NCBI GenBank assembly: GCA_937871285.1
Contig: CALMQS010000096.1
Span: 62,001-126,000 of the forward strand
DNA length: 64,000 nucleotides
Source of the DNA: an uncultured Sphingobacteriales bacterium
GTDB lineage: Bacteria > Bacteroidota > Bacteroidia > Chitinophagales > Chitinophagaceae
Direction: 5' to 3'
Made by a program: the position numbers and the translations under genes. This document shows, one piece after another, positions 35,445 to 42,590 of the stretch. The notes beneath the pieces are model-generated. The model was not told the DNA's origin, ran no database searches, and saw nothing but the letters and a program-made list of their open reading frames with translations. Every line of letters starts with the position of its first letter. Positions within the stretch are counted from its first letter, which is position 1.

Positions 35445-35517
35445 GGTATAAGGCATGAGGTATAGGGTATAAGGTATAAGGCTACAAACAAAAAACTACA
35501 AACTACAAAACTCCGAA
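35445..35517. repeat. degenerate GGTATAAGG repeat between leuC and leuD
   Basis: The spacer is made of imperfect units of GAGGTATAAGGCATGAGG followed by AAACTACAAACTACAAA. It lies inside the leucine operon, so it is transcribed but not translated. Confidence 0.5.
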
Positions 35518-36114
35518 ATGGCTTACGATAAATTTACAGTACTTAAAAGCACCGCGGTGCCTATGCCTATTGAAAATGTAGACACCGACCAGATCATCCC
35601 CGCCCGCTTTTTAAAGGCAACGGAAAGAAAAGGATTTGGCGATAATCTTTTCCGCGACTGGCGGTACAACAACGATAATACCCCTAAAAAAGATTTTGTG
35701 CTGAATAACCCGTTGTATACCGGCAAAATCCTGGTTGGCGGTAAAAACTTTGGTAGCGGCAGCAGCCGTGAGCATGCTGCATGGGCCATTTACGATTATG
35801 GTTTTCGTTGTGTGGTGTCGAGCTTTTTTGCAGACATCTTTAAAAACAATTCCATCAACGTGGGCATCCTCCCGGTTCAGGTAAGTGAAATATTTTTAGA
35901 TAAGATATTCACTGCTATTGAAGCCAACCCCAAAAATGAAATAGAAATAAACCTTCCCGAACAAACCATCACCATCCTTTCCACCGGGGAATCGGAATCG
36001 TTTGACATTAACGGGTATAAGAAAAATAACCTCATGAATGGTTATGATGATATTGATTACCTCCAGGCAATGAAAGCAGATATCCGTTCATTTGCAGCCA
36101 CAAGTTTATACTAA
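35518..36114 (+). CDS. leuD: 3-isopropylmalate dehydratase small subunit
   Basis: A 198-residue swivel-domain subunit that completes isopropylmalate isomerase with LeuC. It shows NVDTDQIIPARFLKATER at the N-terminus and NFGSGSSREHAAWAIYDYG in the middle, both invariant features. Length is typical of Bacteroidota LeuD. The following synthase gene starts 14 bp later, so the operon continues. Confidence 0.97.
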   Translation: MAYDKFTVLKSTAVPMPIENVDTDQIIPARFLKATERKGFGDNLFRDWRYNNDNTPKKDFVLNNPLYTGKILVGGKNFGSGSSREHAAWAIYDYGFRCVVSSFFADIFKNNSINVGILPVQVSEIFLDKIFTAIEANPKNEIEINLPEQTITILSTGESESFDINGYKKNNLMNGYDDIDYLQAMKADIRSFAATSLY

Positions 36115-36128
36115 AAGTTTACCTGAAA

Positions 36129-37658
36129 ATGCCGGCAGCCCAACGCTATATTGAAATAATGGATACCACGCTCAGGGATGGAGAACAAACCAGCGGCGTA
36201 TCTTTTTCCGCTTCAGAAAAATTAACGATCGCCAAACTTTTGTTGTCGGAAGTAAAGGCAGACCGGATTGAGGTAGCTTCGGCCCGCGTGTCGGAAGGGG
36301 AATTTGATGCGGTAAAAAGAATTACCAAATGGGCGAAAGCCAACGGGTATCTGAACAGGGTAGAAGTACTCACTTTTGTTGACGGAGACGTATCCGTGCA
36401 ATGGATGCAGAAAGCCGGGGCAAAAGTAATGAACCTGCTTACCAAAGGCTCATTAAATCATTTAACGCACCAGCTGAAGAAAAAACCGGAACAGCATTTC
36501 GCCGATGTTGCCGCCGTTATCGCTCTTGCCGCGAAAAAAGGTATAGCGTGTAATGTATATCTTGAAGACTGGAGCAATGGCATGCGTTATTCAAAAGAGT
36601 ATGTTTTTCAATATCTTGATTTCCTGCAGCACCAGCCTGTTAAAAGAATAATGTTGCCCGATACACTGGGCGTTCTGATCCCTTCGGAAACGTATCAGTA
36701 TGTATCCGAAATCGTTGCGCGGTATCCCGGCATCCATTTTGATTTTCATGCGCATAACGATTACGACCTGGGAACGGCAAATGTGCTGGAAGCGGTGAGG
36801 GCAGGCGCTCATGGCATTCATCTTACTATAAACGGTATGGGTGAAAGGGCAGGTAATGCACCCCTGGCCAGTGCTATAGCCGTTTTGAACGATTTTATGC
36901 CGAAAGTAAAAACTGCGGTCGCTGAAAAATCACTTTATACGGTGAGTAAGCTGGTTGAAACATTTTCAGGATTTCGCATTCCTGCAAATAAGCCGGTAGT
37001 GGGAGAAAACGTATTTACCCAAACGGCAGGCATTCATGCAGACGGCGATAAAAAAAATAAGCTATACTGCAGCGACCTGATGCCGGAACGCTTTGGCCGC
37101 CAGCGAAAATATGCGCTGGGCAAAACCAGCGGCAAAGCCAATATTGAAAACAATTTGCAGCAGTTGGGCATACACCTGTCTGATACCGATTTAAAAAAAG
37201 TAACGCAACGGATCATAGAACTGGGCGACAGGAAAGTAGATGTTACGCAATCAGATCTTCCTTATATTATTTCGGATATATTAAACAGTGATGTTACGGA
37301 AGAAACAGTGAAAATTGAGAACTATGTATTAACACATTCCAAAGGCCTCAATCCGTCTGTAACAATAAAGGTTATGATAGCAGGCGAATTGTTTGAAGAG
37401 CATGCGCAGGGCGACGGGCAATATGACGCGTTTATGAATGCGCTCAAGAAAGTATATAAGCAAAAAAAGCTGGAGCTGCCGCTTTTAACCGATTATGCGG
37501 TTCGCATACCACCCGGCGGCAGAAGCGATGCGTTGTGTGAAACGATCATAACATGGCAGTACAATAATAAGGAATTCAAAACGCGCGGGCTCGACAGTGA
37601 TCAAACCGTGTCGGCAATTAAAGCCACGCAAAAGATGTTGAATAGCATTGATGGATAA
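36129..37658 (+). CDS. 2-isopropylmalate synthase / citramalate synthase-type enzyme
   Basis: A 509-residue DRE-TIM metallolyase with a C-terminal LeuA dimer/allosteric domain. The N-terminus has MDTTLRDGEQTSGVSFS; the metal and base region is HFDFHAHNDYDLGTANVLEA; NGMGERAGNAPLAS follows; residues about 390-505 form the regulatory domain, ending near GLDSDQTVSAIKATQKML. It condenses acetyl-CoA with an oxo acid. Its place between leuD and leuB supports isopropylmalate synthesis. The YDLGTAN version of the HND motif differs from classical LeuA (HNDLGLA) and also fits citramalate synthase, so I leave the symbol blank. Confidence 0.85.
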   Translation: MPAAQRYIEIMDTTLRDGEQTSGVSFSASEKLTIAKLLLSEVKADRIEVASARVSEGEFDAVKRITKWAKANGYLNRVEVLTFVDGDVSVQWMQKAGAKVMNLLTKGSLNHLTHQLKKKPEQHFADVAAVIALAAKKGIACNVYLEDWSNGMRYSKEYVFQYLDFLQHQPVKRIMLPDTLGVLIPSETYQYVSEIVARYPGIHFDFHAHNDYDLGTANVLEAVRAGAHGIHLTINGMGERAGNAPLASAIAVLNDFMPKVKTAVAEKSLYTVSKLVETFSGFRIPANKPVVGENVFTQTAGIHADGDKKNKLYCSDLMPERFGRQRKYALGKTSGKANIENNLQQLGIHLSDTDLKKVTQRIIELGDRKVDVTQSDLPYIISDILNSDVTEETVKIENYVLTHSKGLNPSVTIKVMIAGELFEEHAQGDGQYDAFMNALKKVYKQKKLELPLLTDYAVRIPPGGRSDALCETIITWQYNNKEFKTRGLDSDQTVSAIKATQKMLNSIDG

Positions 37659-37668
37659 ATAAAACAAA

Positions 37669-38745
37669 ATGGCAACCAAAAAAATCTTAATTGTTCCCGG
37701 CGATGGGATAGGACAGGAAGTAACAGCAGTTGGTAAAAAAGTATTAGATAAAATTGCAGCTCAATTTGGCCACAGTTTTTCCTATGATGAAGCATTGATT
37801 GGTCATGTGGCCATTGAAGCTACGGGAGATCCGCTACCCGCTGAATCGCTGGAAAAAATGAAGCAGTCGGACGCTGTGTTGTTTGGCGCTGTAGGTCATC
37901 CCAAATATGATAATGATCCATCGGCTAAAGTAAGACCGGAACAGGGCTTGCTGAAAATGCGCAAGGAGCTGGGTTTGTATGCTAATATCCGTCCTATTAA
38001 ATTATTTGACGAATTGCTGGGCGCTTCCAGCATTAAGCCCGAAATATTGAAAGGCGCCGATATTATGTTTTTCCGGGAGCTAACCGGCGATATTTATTTT
38101 GGCGAAAAAGGAAGAAAGAACAATGGCGATACAGCTTATGATGTGGCGGAATACAGTCGCTATGAAGTAGAGCGCATTGCCCGTAAGGCATTTGAATCGG
38201 CCGGAACAAGAAGAAAAAAATTATGCTCGGTTGATAAAGCCAATGTAATTGAAACCTCCCGTTTATGGAGAGAAGTAGTGCAAAAGGTAGCATTGGAATA
38301 CCCGGATATTGAAGTGGAGCACCAGTTTGTAGATGCTACTGCCATGCTGCTCATAAAAGATCCCCGCCGCTTTGATGTTGTGGTTACGGCCAATTTGTTC
38401 GGCGATATACTCACCGATGAAGCTTCGCAGATAGCCGGTTCCATGGGTATGCTGGCTTCGGCTTCTATTGGTGATGGCACAGGGGTGTACGAACCCATCC
38501 ATGGTTCCGCGCATGATATTACCGGCAAAGGCATTGCCAACCCGCTGGCTTCCGTTTTATCGGCTGCTTTATTATTGGATATTTCTTTTGGAATGAAAGC
38601 CGAATCCGATGCGGTTATCAATGCCGTTGATCAAGTACTTAAGTCGGGTTTTCGTACCAGGGATATTGCCGATGCGCAAACACCGGCTGATAAAATTTTA
38701 GGCACCACCGCAATGGGGGAAGAGGTGTTAGGATATTTGGGTTAA
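37669..38745 (+). CDS. leuB: 3-isopropylmalate dehydrogenase
   Basis: A 358-residue NAD-dependent beta-decarboxylating dehydrogenase, third enzyme of leucine synthesis. Seen are IVPGDGIGQEV at the N-terminus, RPEQGLLKMRKELGLYANIRP for substrate binding, FFRELTGDIYFGEKG, and the metal-binding NLFGDILTDEASQIAGSMGML. IHGSAHDITGKGIANP is the NAD-binding loop. It ends the operon, 10 bp after the synthase gene. A simple-repeat stretch follows. Confidence 0.97.
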   Translation: MATKKILIVPGDGIGQEVTAVGKKVLDKIAAQFGHSFSYDEALIGHVAIEATGDPLPAESLEKMKQSDAVLFGAVGHPKYDNDPSAKVRPEQGLLKMRKELGLYANIRPIKLFDELLGASSIKPEILKGADIMFFRELTGDIYFGEKGRKNNGDTAYDVAEYSRYEVERIARKAFESAGTRRKKLCSVDKANVIETSRLWREVVQKVALEYPDIEVEHQFVDATAMLLIKDPRRFDVVVTANLFGDILTDEASQIAGSMGMLASASIGDGTGVYEPIHGSAHDITGKGIANPLASVLSAALLLDISFGMKAESDAVINAVDQVLKSGFRTRDIADAQTPADKILGTTAMGEEVLGYLG

Positions 38746-38755
38746 GAAAAATGTT

Positions 38756-38860
38756 GTGAAGTGAACGGTGAATGGTGAATAGTTTATCGTTTCACGGGCT
38801 GAGGGGTGACACGTGAGAGGTGAGATGTGAGAACAGGAACGTGAGAGTTGAATGGGAGTT
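38756..38860. repeat. degenerate simple repeat (GTGAATGG type)
   Basis: After leuB come imperfect units GTGAACGGTGAATGGTGAAT, then GTGACACGTGAGAGGTGAGATG and further variants. Similar units lie after other plus-strand genes here. No open frame or RNA is recognised. Confidence 0.5.
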
Positions 38861-38892
38861 TTCGTATCTGGTTTGCATTTTTATTAACAAAA

Positions 38893-38916
38893 GCCCCTCC
38901 GTAGAAACGAAAGGGC
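38893..38916 (-). terminator. weak hairpin downstream of the tRNA-like gene
   Basis: On the minus strand GCCC at 38916-38913 pairs with GGGC at 38896-38893 with extra inner pairs (CGT/ACG), followed by TTTTGTTAATAAAA. It lies 29 bp after the tRNA-like gene and may end its transcript. Confidence 0.35.
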
Positions 38917-38944
38917 GTTAGTGATTGCTTGCTTTATGACTCCG

Positions 38945-39015
38945 CAGTTACGGGTGGAATCGAACCACCGTAAAAGGACTTGCCCGCCTTTGCCTGTCCG
39001 CTCGGCCACGTAACT
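38945..39015 (-). tRNA. tRNA-Cys-like gene with aberrant anticodon arm (possible pseudo-tRNA)
   Basis: The 71-base sequence folds as a cloverleaf of exactly the same segment lengths as the tRNA-Cys at 15272. The acceptor stem AGTTACG/CGTAACT is fully paired, the D arm GCCGAGCGGACAGGC keeps G18-G19, and the T arm GGTGG-TTCGATT-CCACC is complete. The anticodon arm is odd: AAGGC / TCCTT with a C-T mismatch and loop GGGCAAG, so base 33 is G instead of T; the triplet in place is GCA. The discriminator is G, not T, and CCA is not encoded. It cannot work as a normal tRNA-Cys, yet most stems are kept by different, paired bases. Confidence 0.7.
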
Positions 39016-39047
39016 CATATGTTGTGCCTGTCAAAACCGCTTATGCC

Positions 39048-39365
39048 TTATTGTGCCTTAAGCAATACTACCATTTCATGGATTCCTTTCTCCATGGTTA
39101 ATTTTTTTTCAGTGAAATCCTTATGCTCTATTGTACATTGCACAGGTAAGCGCTGCCAGGTCTTCAAAATAAAGCTGCCATCCCTGCCGCTTATCGTTTC
39201 TTCTTCACCACTTACAATGCAGATATAGGCTCCGTTAACCGGGTTACCCGTTCCCTCTTCCACCAGTTTGCCAGCTATAATTACCGGGTCTGTATGAAGC
39301 GCTCCCGGAGTAATTAATAATAGTAATATGCAGGCCAACCAATACGGGCTAAAGAAATATTTCAT
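39048..39365 (-). CDS. small exported protein with carboxypeptidase-regulatory-like fold
   Basis: A 105-residue protein with an N-terminal signal peptide (WLACILLLLITPGALH). The rest fits a short CarboxypepD_reg-like beta sandwich: IIAGKLVEEGTGNPVNGAYI, ISGRDGSFIL and the closing MVVLLKAQ. Such domains usually precede larger proteins in this phylum, so a free-standing one is less common. The tRNA-like gene begins 33 bp after its stop on the same strand and may share its transcript. Confidence 0.75.
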   Translation of the reverse strand: MKYFFSPYWLACILLLLITPGALHTDPVIIAGKLVEEGTGNPVNGAYICIVSGEEETISGRDGSFILKTWQRLPVQCTIEHKDFTEKKLTMEKGIHEMVVLLKAQ

Positions 39366-39663
39366 AACGGGAAGATGAGGAAGAAAAAATGATAGAGAAA
39401 AATGCGCATCGTCAGCTACTTAACATCGCGCCATGGAGTTAGTGATAAGATGCGAAAAACTGTTCATCATGAAGCAAATATAGCGTTGATTTATTAGTCT
39501 ACAAAATTTATAGACTAATAATTTTCATTTTTTCTACTCAGGCACAGCCTTAAAAAAATAATGTAAAATTGTTGATAATATTTACCTGATTATCACGTTT
39601 TTGGAAGAATAGGATGTTACTTTGCCTGTTCATTTTTAGACACTTATAAACATTAATTGTGTT
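39366..39663. other. intergenic region with an 11-bp hairpin
   Basis: No gene is seen in the roughly 300 bp between the divergent genes. It contains the inverted repeat at 39491-39521 and AT-rich sequence before the plus-strand lipoprotein gene. GTTACTTTGCC near 39614-39624 loosely resembles a -7 box, but spacing is off by one. Confidence 0.4.
39491..39521. repeat. perfect 11-bp inverted repeat
   Basis: TTATTAGTCTA at 39491-39501 pairs perfectly with TAGACTAATAA at 39511-39521 around nine bases, followed by TTTTCATTTTTT on the plus strand. No plus-strand gene precedes it, so it may be an operator or the end of a short RNA rather than a normal terminator. Confidence 0.6.
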
Positions 39664-40764
39664 ATGCGTCATGTTTTGGTTAAAGCTGTGGAAAACATTG
39701 CTGTGAAAGGATGCGGTTCTGCTTTTCATTATTTTCAACGGGTTGCGTTTTTGGTGTGTTTATTTGCTTTTGTGTTGCTTTCCGCCGGTTGCGGGCAAAG
39801 TTTTTCAGAAACGGATCAGGCAAAAGATAGCAGTGTAATGGAGCTCCGGGAAGATGTATCGCTGAAACAGGATGCACCCGCACCGATTGATACTGCATTG
39901 TATAATCAGAAAAATATACAGTTGGCCAATGGCGACAGTTCCGGCTTGTGGCCGGTAAATGCGCCTTATCCGCTTCCGGGTGCTATTTTTCCTTTTAAGA
40001 GAGTAGTTTCCTATTATGGCAACCTGTATTCGAAGCGGATGGGGATCTTAGGCGAATTGCCGCCTGCTGAAATGTTAGCCAGGCTAAGGGAAGAAGTGGA
40101 TAAGTGGGAAGCTGCAGACACCACCACTAAAGTTTTACCGGCTTTGCATTATATAGCGGTAACCGCTCAGGAAAGCCCTGGAAAAGGTGGAAAATACAGG
40201 CTGCGCATGCCTTTTCACCAGGTGGATTCTGTTTTGAGCATGGCCGCGCAAATTGATGCCATTACTTTCCTGGATGTGCAGGTGGGATTAAGCACTTTGC
40301 AGGAGGAGATCCCGCAATTAGAAAAGTATTTAATAATGCCCAATGTACATTTGGGTATAGATCCCGAATTTTCAATGAAGGGCGGGCAACGGCCCGGCAC
40401 GGTTATCGGTACTTTTAATGCAGATGATATCAACTATGTTACGGGCTACCTGGCCAACCTGGTTAAACAACATAACCTTCCTCCTAAAATATTAGTAATA
40501 CACCGCTTCACGCAGGGAATGGTAACCAATCATAAGCAAATCAAAACGCGCCCCGAAGTTCAGATCGTAATGGATATGGATGGCTGGGGACTGCAGGCGC
40601 GCAAAATCAATACCTACAGACAATACATTTATAAAGAACCTGTGCATTATGCAGGATTCAAAATTTTTTACAAAAACGACTTCAGGGAACCCAACAGCCG
40701 TACTATGACGCCCGAAGAAGTGCTGCAGTTAAAGCCGCGGCCGATATATATTCAGTATCAGTAG
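39664..40764 (+). CDS. hypothetical lipoprotein
   Basis: A 366-residue protein with a long N-terminus before a hydrophobic stretch (FLVCLFAFVLLSAGCG); the cysteine at 43 would be the lipid site, later than normal. The mature part contains YNQKNIQLANGD, GNLYSKRMGILGELPPAEM, DAITFLDVQVGLST and ILVIHRFTQGMV; the alternation suggests an alpha/beta, possibly TIM-barrel, fold. I do not recognise a family. It is monocistronic and followed by a GTAAGTGG-type repeat. Confidence 0.75.
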   Translation: MRHVLVKAVENIAVKGCGSAFHYFQRVAFLVCLFAFVLLSAGCGQSFSETDQAKDSSVMELREDVSLKQDAPAPIDTALYNQKNIQLANGDSSGLWPVNAPYPLPGAIFPFKRVVSYYGNLYSKRMGILGELPPAEMLARLREEVDKWEAADTTTKVLPALHYIAVTAQESPGKGGKYRLRMPFHQVDSVLSMAAQIDAITFLDVQVGLSTLQEEIPQLEKYLIMPNVHLGIDPEFSMKGGQRPGTVIGTFNADDINYVTGYLANLVKQHNLPPKILVIHRFTQGMVTNHKQIKTRPEVQIVMDMDGWGLQARKINTYRQYIYKEPVHYAGFKIFYKNDFREPNSRTMTPEEVLQLKPRPIYIQYQ

Positions 40765-40893
40765 TAAGTGGTAAGTAGTATGTGGTAAGTGTTCACCCGG
40801 CAGGCTATAAAATAATAACAATGTTTTGCCATCATTGCGGCTGCAGGCAGGCGCTTAATGCTTAATTTTACGCCTTAATTAAAAATATTGTAA

Positions 40894-42030
40894 ATGCGAA
40901 AGCTACTTATTGTATTGAGTTTTGCCTTTATACTGGCATCCTGCGCTGATAAAGGCAAATCCTCCGCCGGAGGAAAAACAGCGGGTGACACTACGTTCCT
41001 CTTAACCGGTAATATTAATGGACTGGATAATGGATGGGCTTATTTGTATCATCCGGAAAAGGAACAGCAAATACCCGATTCTGCTGAAATTGTGAATGGT
41101 AGCTTTACATTTAAAGGAACGGCGGTTCAGCCTGAATTCGTGCTTTTGGGTTATGACCAGCACGGGCAAAAAAGGTTTCCGCTGGGATTCTTCCTGGAAG
41201 GAGGAAAAATAAACATTAAAGGAACCTTAGATTCATTGTATAAAGCGGAGATCACAGGTTCTGCCGCGCAGGAAGAGCTTAAGAAATTTAATGCATTGCG
41301 TAAGCCTATAGAAGAGAAACAGAAACAATTATATGAAGCGTACCAGGTAGCTTCTATGTCGGGCGATGGACAGAAAGCAGGTGAAATTCAGCGGCAATAT
41401 GAAGCGCTGGAAGGTGAAAATAAAGCGCTGGTAGCAAAGTTCGTTAAAGAGAATCCCGCTTCTTATGTTTCCGCTTTTCAACTGGCGCAAACTTTTGGCT
41501 ACGATGCGGTGCCTGAAGACCTGGAGCCATTGTATAATGGATTGGATGAAGAGATTAAATCCTCTCATTTTGGGCAGGCTGTTAAGAAAAGCTTAGATGC
41601 CGCAAAAGCCACAGCTATCGGAAGCGAGGCGCCGGATTTTATATTGAACGATATTAACGGTAAGCCCGTTTCATTAGCCGCCTATAAAGGAAAGTATATC
41701 CTTTTAGATTTTTGGGCAAGCTGGTGCGGGCCATGCCGCCAGGAAAACCCGGCCGTGGTGAAAGCATATAATACTTATAAATCAAAAGGGTTCGACATCC
41801 TGGGCGTTTCTTTAGATGAGAAAAAAGACAAATGGGAGCAGGCTATTAAGCAGGACAATCTTACCTGGACGCATGTGTCGGATCTTAAAGGATGGGAGAG
41901 TGATGTGGCCGCTTTATATGAGGTTAGAGCCATACCCATGAATTATTTATTAGATAAGGAAGGAAAGATCATTGCCAAAAGCCTGAGAGGGGAAGACCTG
42001 ATCAAAAAGCTGGGTGAAATATTGAATTAA
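40894..42030 (+). CDS. TlpA-type thioredoxin lipoprotein with DUF4369-like domain
   Basis: A 378-residue lipoprotein with lipobox ILASC near residue 17. Residues about 35-130 resemble the DUF4369 domain (LLTGNINGLDNGWAYLYHP). A coiled region (EEKQKQLYEAYQVAS) links to a C-terminal TlpA/AhpC-like thioredoxin domain with the redox motif DFWASWCGPCRQENP near residue 278 and the cis-proline AIPMNYLLD. It should act in the periplasm in disulfide exchange or cytochrome maturation. A strong terminator follows. Confidence 0.92.
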   Translation: MRKLLIVLSFAFILASCADKGKSSAGGKTAGDTTFLLTGNINGLDNGWAYLYHPEKEQQIPDSAEIVNGSFTFKGTAVQPEFVLLGYDQHGQKRFPLGFFLEGGKINIKGTLDSLYKAEITGSAAQEELKKFNALRKPIEEKQKQLYEAYQVASMSGDGQKAGEIQRQYEALEGENKALVAKFVKENPASYVSAFQLAQTFGYDAVPEDLEPLYNGLDEEIKSSHFGQAVKKSLDAAKATAIGSEAPDFILNDINGKPVSLAAYKGKYILLDFWASWCGPCRQENPAVVKAYNTYKSKGFDILGVSLDEKKDKWEQAIKQDNLTWTHVSDLKGWESDVAALYEVRAIPMNYLLDKEGKIIAKSLRGEDLIKKLGEILN

Positions 42031-42056
42031 TATCCCGGTACATTAAACAGGGAAAG

Positions 42057-42091
42057 GGTCAGGGATGAAAAATACATCGCTGACCTTTTTT
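42057..42091 (+). terminator. rho-independent terminator
   Basis: GGTCAG-GGATG (42057-42067) pairs with CATC-G-CTGACC, followed by six T, 27 bp after the stop of the TlpA-type gene. Confidence 0.8.
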
Positions 42092-42526
42092 ATTTTGTTG
42101 CACCATTATGAATGATTGAGTATTTGGGCCAAAGTTCTACCACCAAGATTGTATGCCATTAATCTAAGTAAAAATCCTTTCTTCTTTCCCCCCGGTTAGA
42201 TTTCGAAGAAGGAAAGGGGCATTTGTCGGTGCTTTTTCATAAACCAATTTTTGAGAGTTCTTGACGGTTAAGCGTACAATCTTTTAAAAGAACAAACTAA
42301 AAGCAGCGATATCTTTAACCTTTAAAAAAATTGTCACCGATGATGGTGGTTTGGTTGGTGTATTGTTTTTTGGCGATCAGTTTTTAGATATAGGTGGTTT
42401 TTGGAGGGATGTTACAACCCGCGGTCAAACTTATAGGTTTTGAAAACTCCAGAGGTTGCACGAACCGAGCCGAGAGCCGGCAGCTGATAGCAAGCGAATG
42501 CATTGGGGGTCCTCAACGCAAAATAG
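42092..42526. other. gene-poor spacer, possibly decayed
   Basis: No intact gene is seen over about 430 bp. On the minus strand between about 42120 and 42250 the translation gives short open stretches (WFMKKHRQMPLSFFEI, then LRLMAYNLGGRTLAQILNHS) broken by a stop, which could be a fossil coding region such as a transposase tail, but the match is too weak to name. The remainder has no recognisable RNA. Confidence 0.3.
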
Positions 42527-42574
42527 CGCATTCATAAAAAGCGTCTCAAAATCGGGACGCTTTTTATGAATGCG
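42527..42574 (-). terminator. long perfect hairpin after susD
   Basis: The arms CGCATTCATAAAAAGCGTC (42527-42545) and GACGCTTTTTATGAATGCG (42556-42574) are perfectly complementary over 19 bp around a ten-base loop. It lies 16 bp beyond the susD stop. Transcripts from susD would form it, with a T-rich stem end. The length and symmetry exceed an ordinary terminator. Confidence 0.7.
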
Positions 42575-42590
42575 TGCTTATATCATTTGT

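Noticed and set aside
30863..38860. CRISPR-like arrays in repeated spacers
   Set aside because: Units are degenerate and abut with no constant-size unique spacers, and no cas genes are present.
42120..42250. Minus-strand traces resembling a transposase tail
   Set aside because: The fragments are short, interrupted, and I could not tie them to a family; kept only as part of the spacer note.
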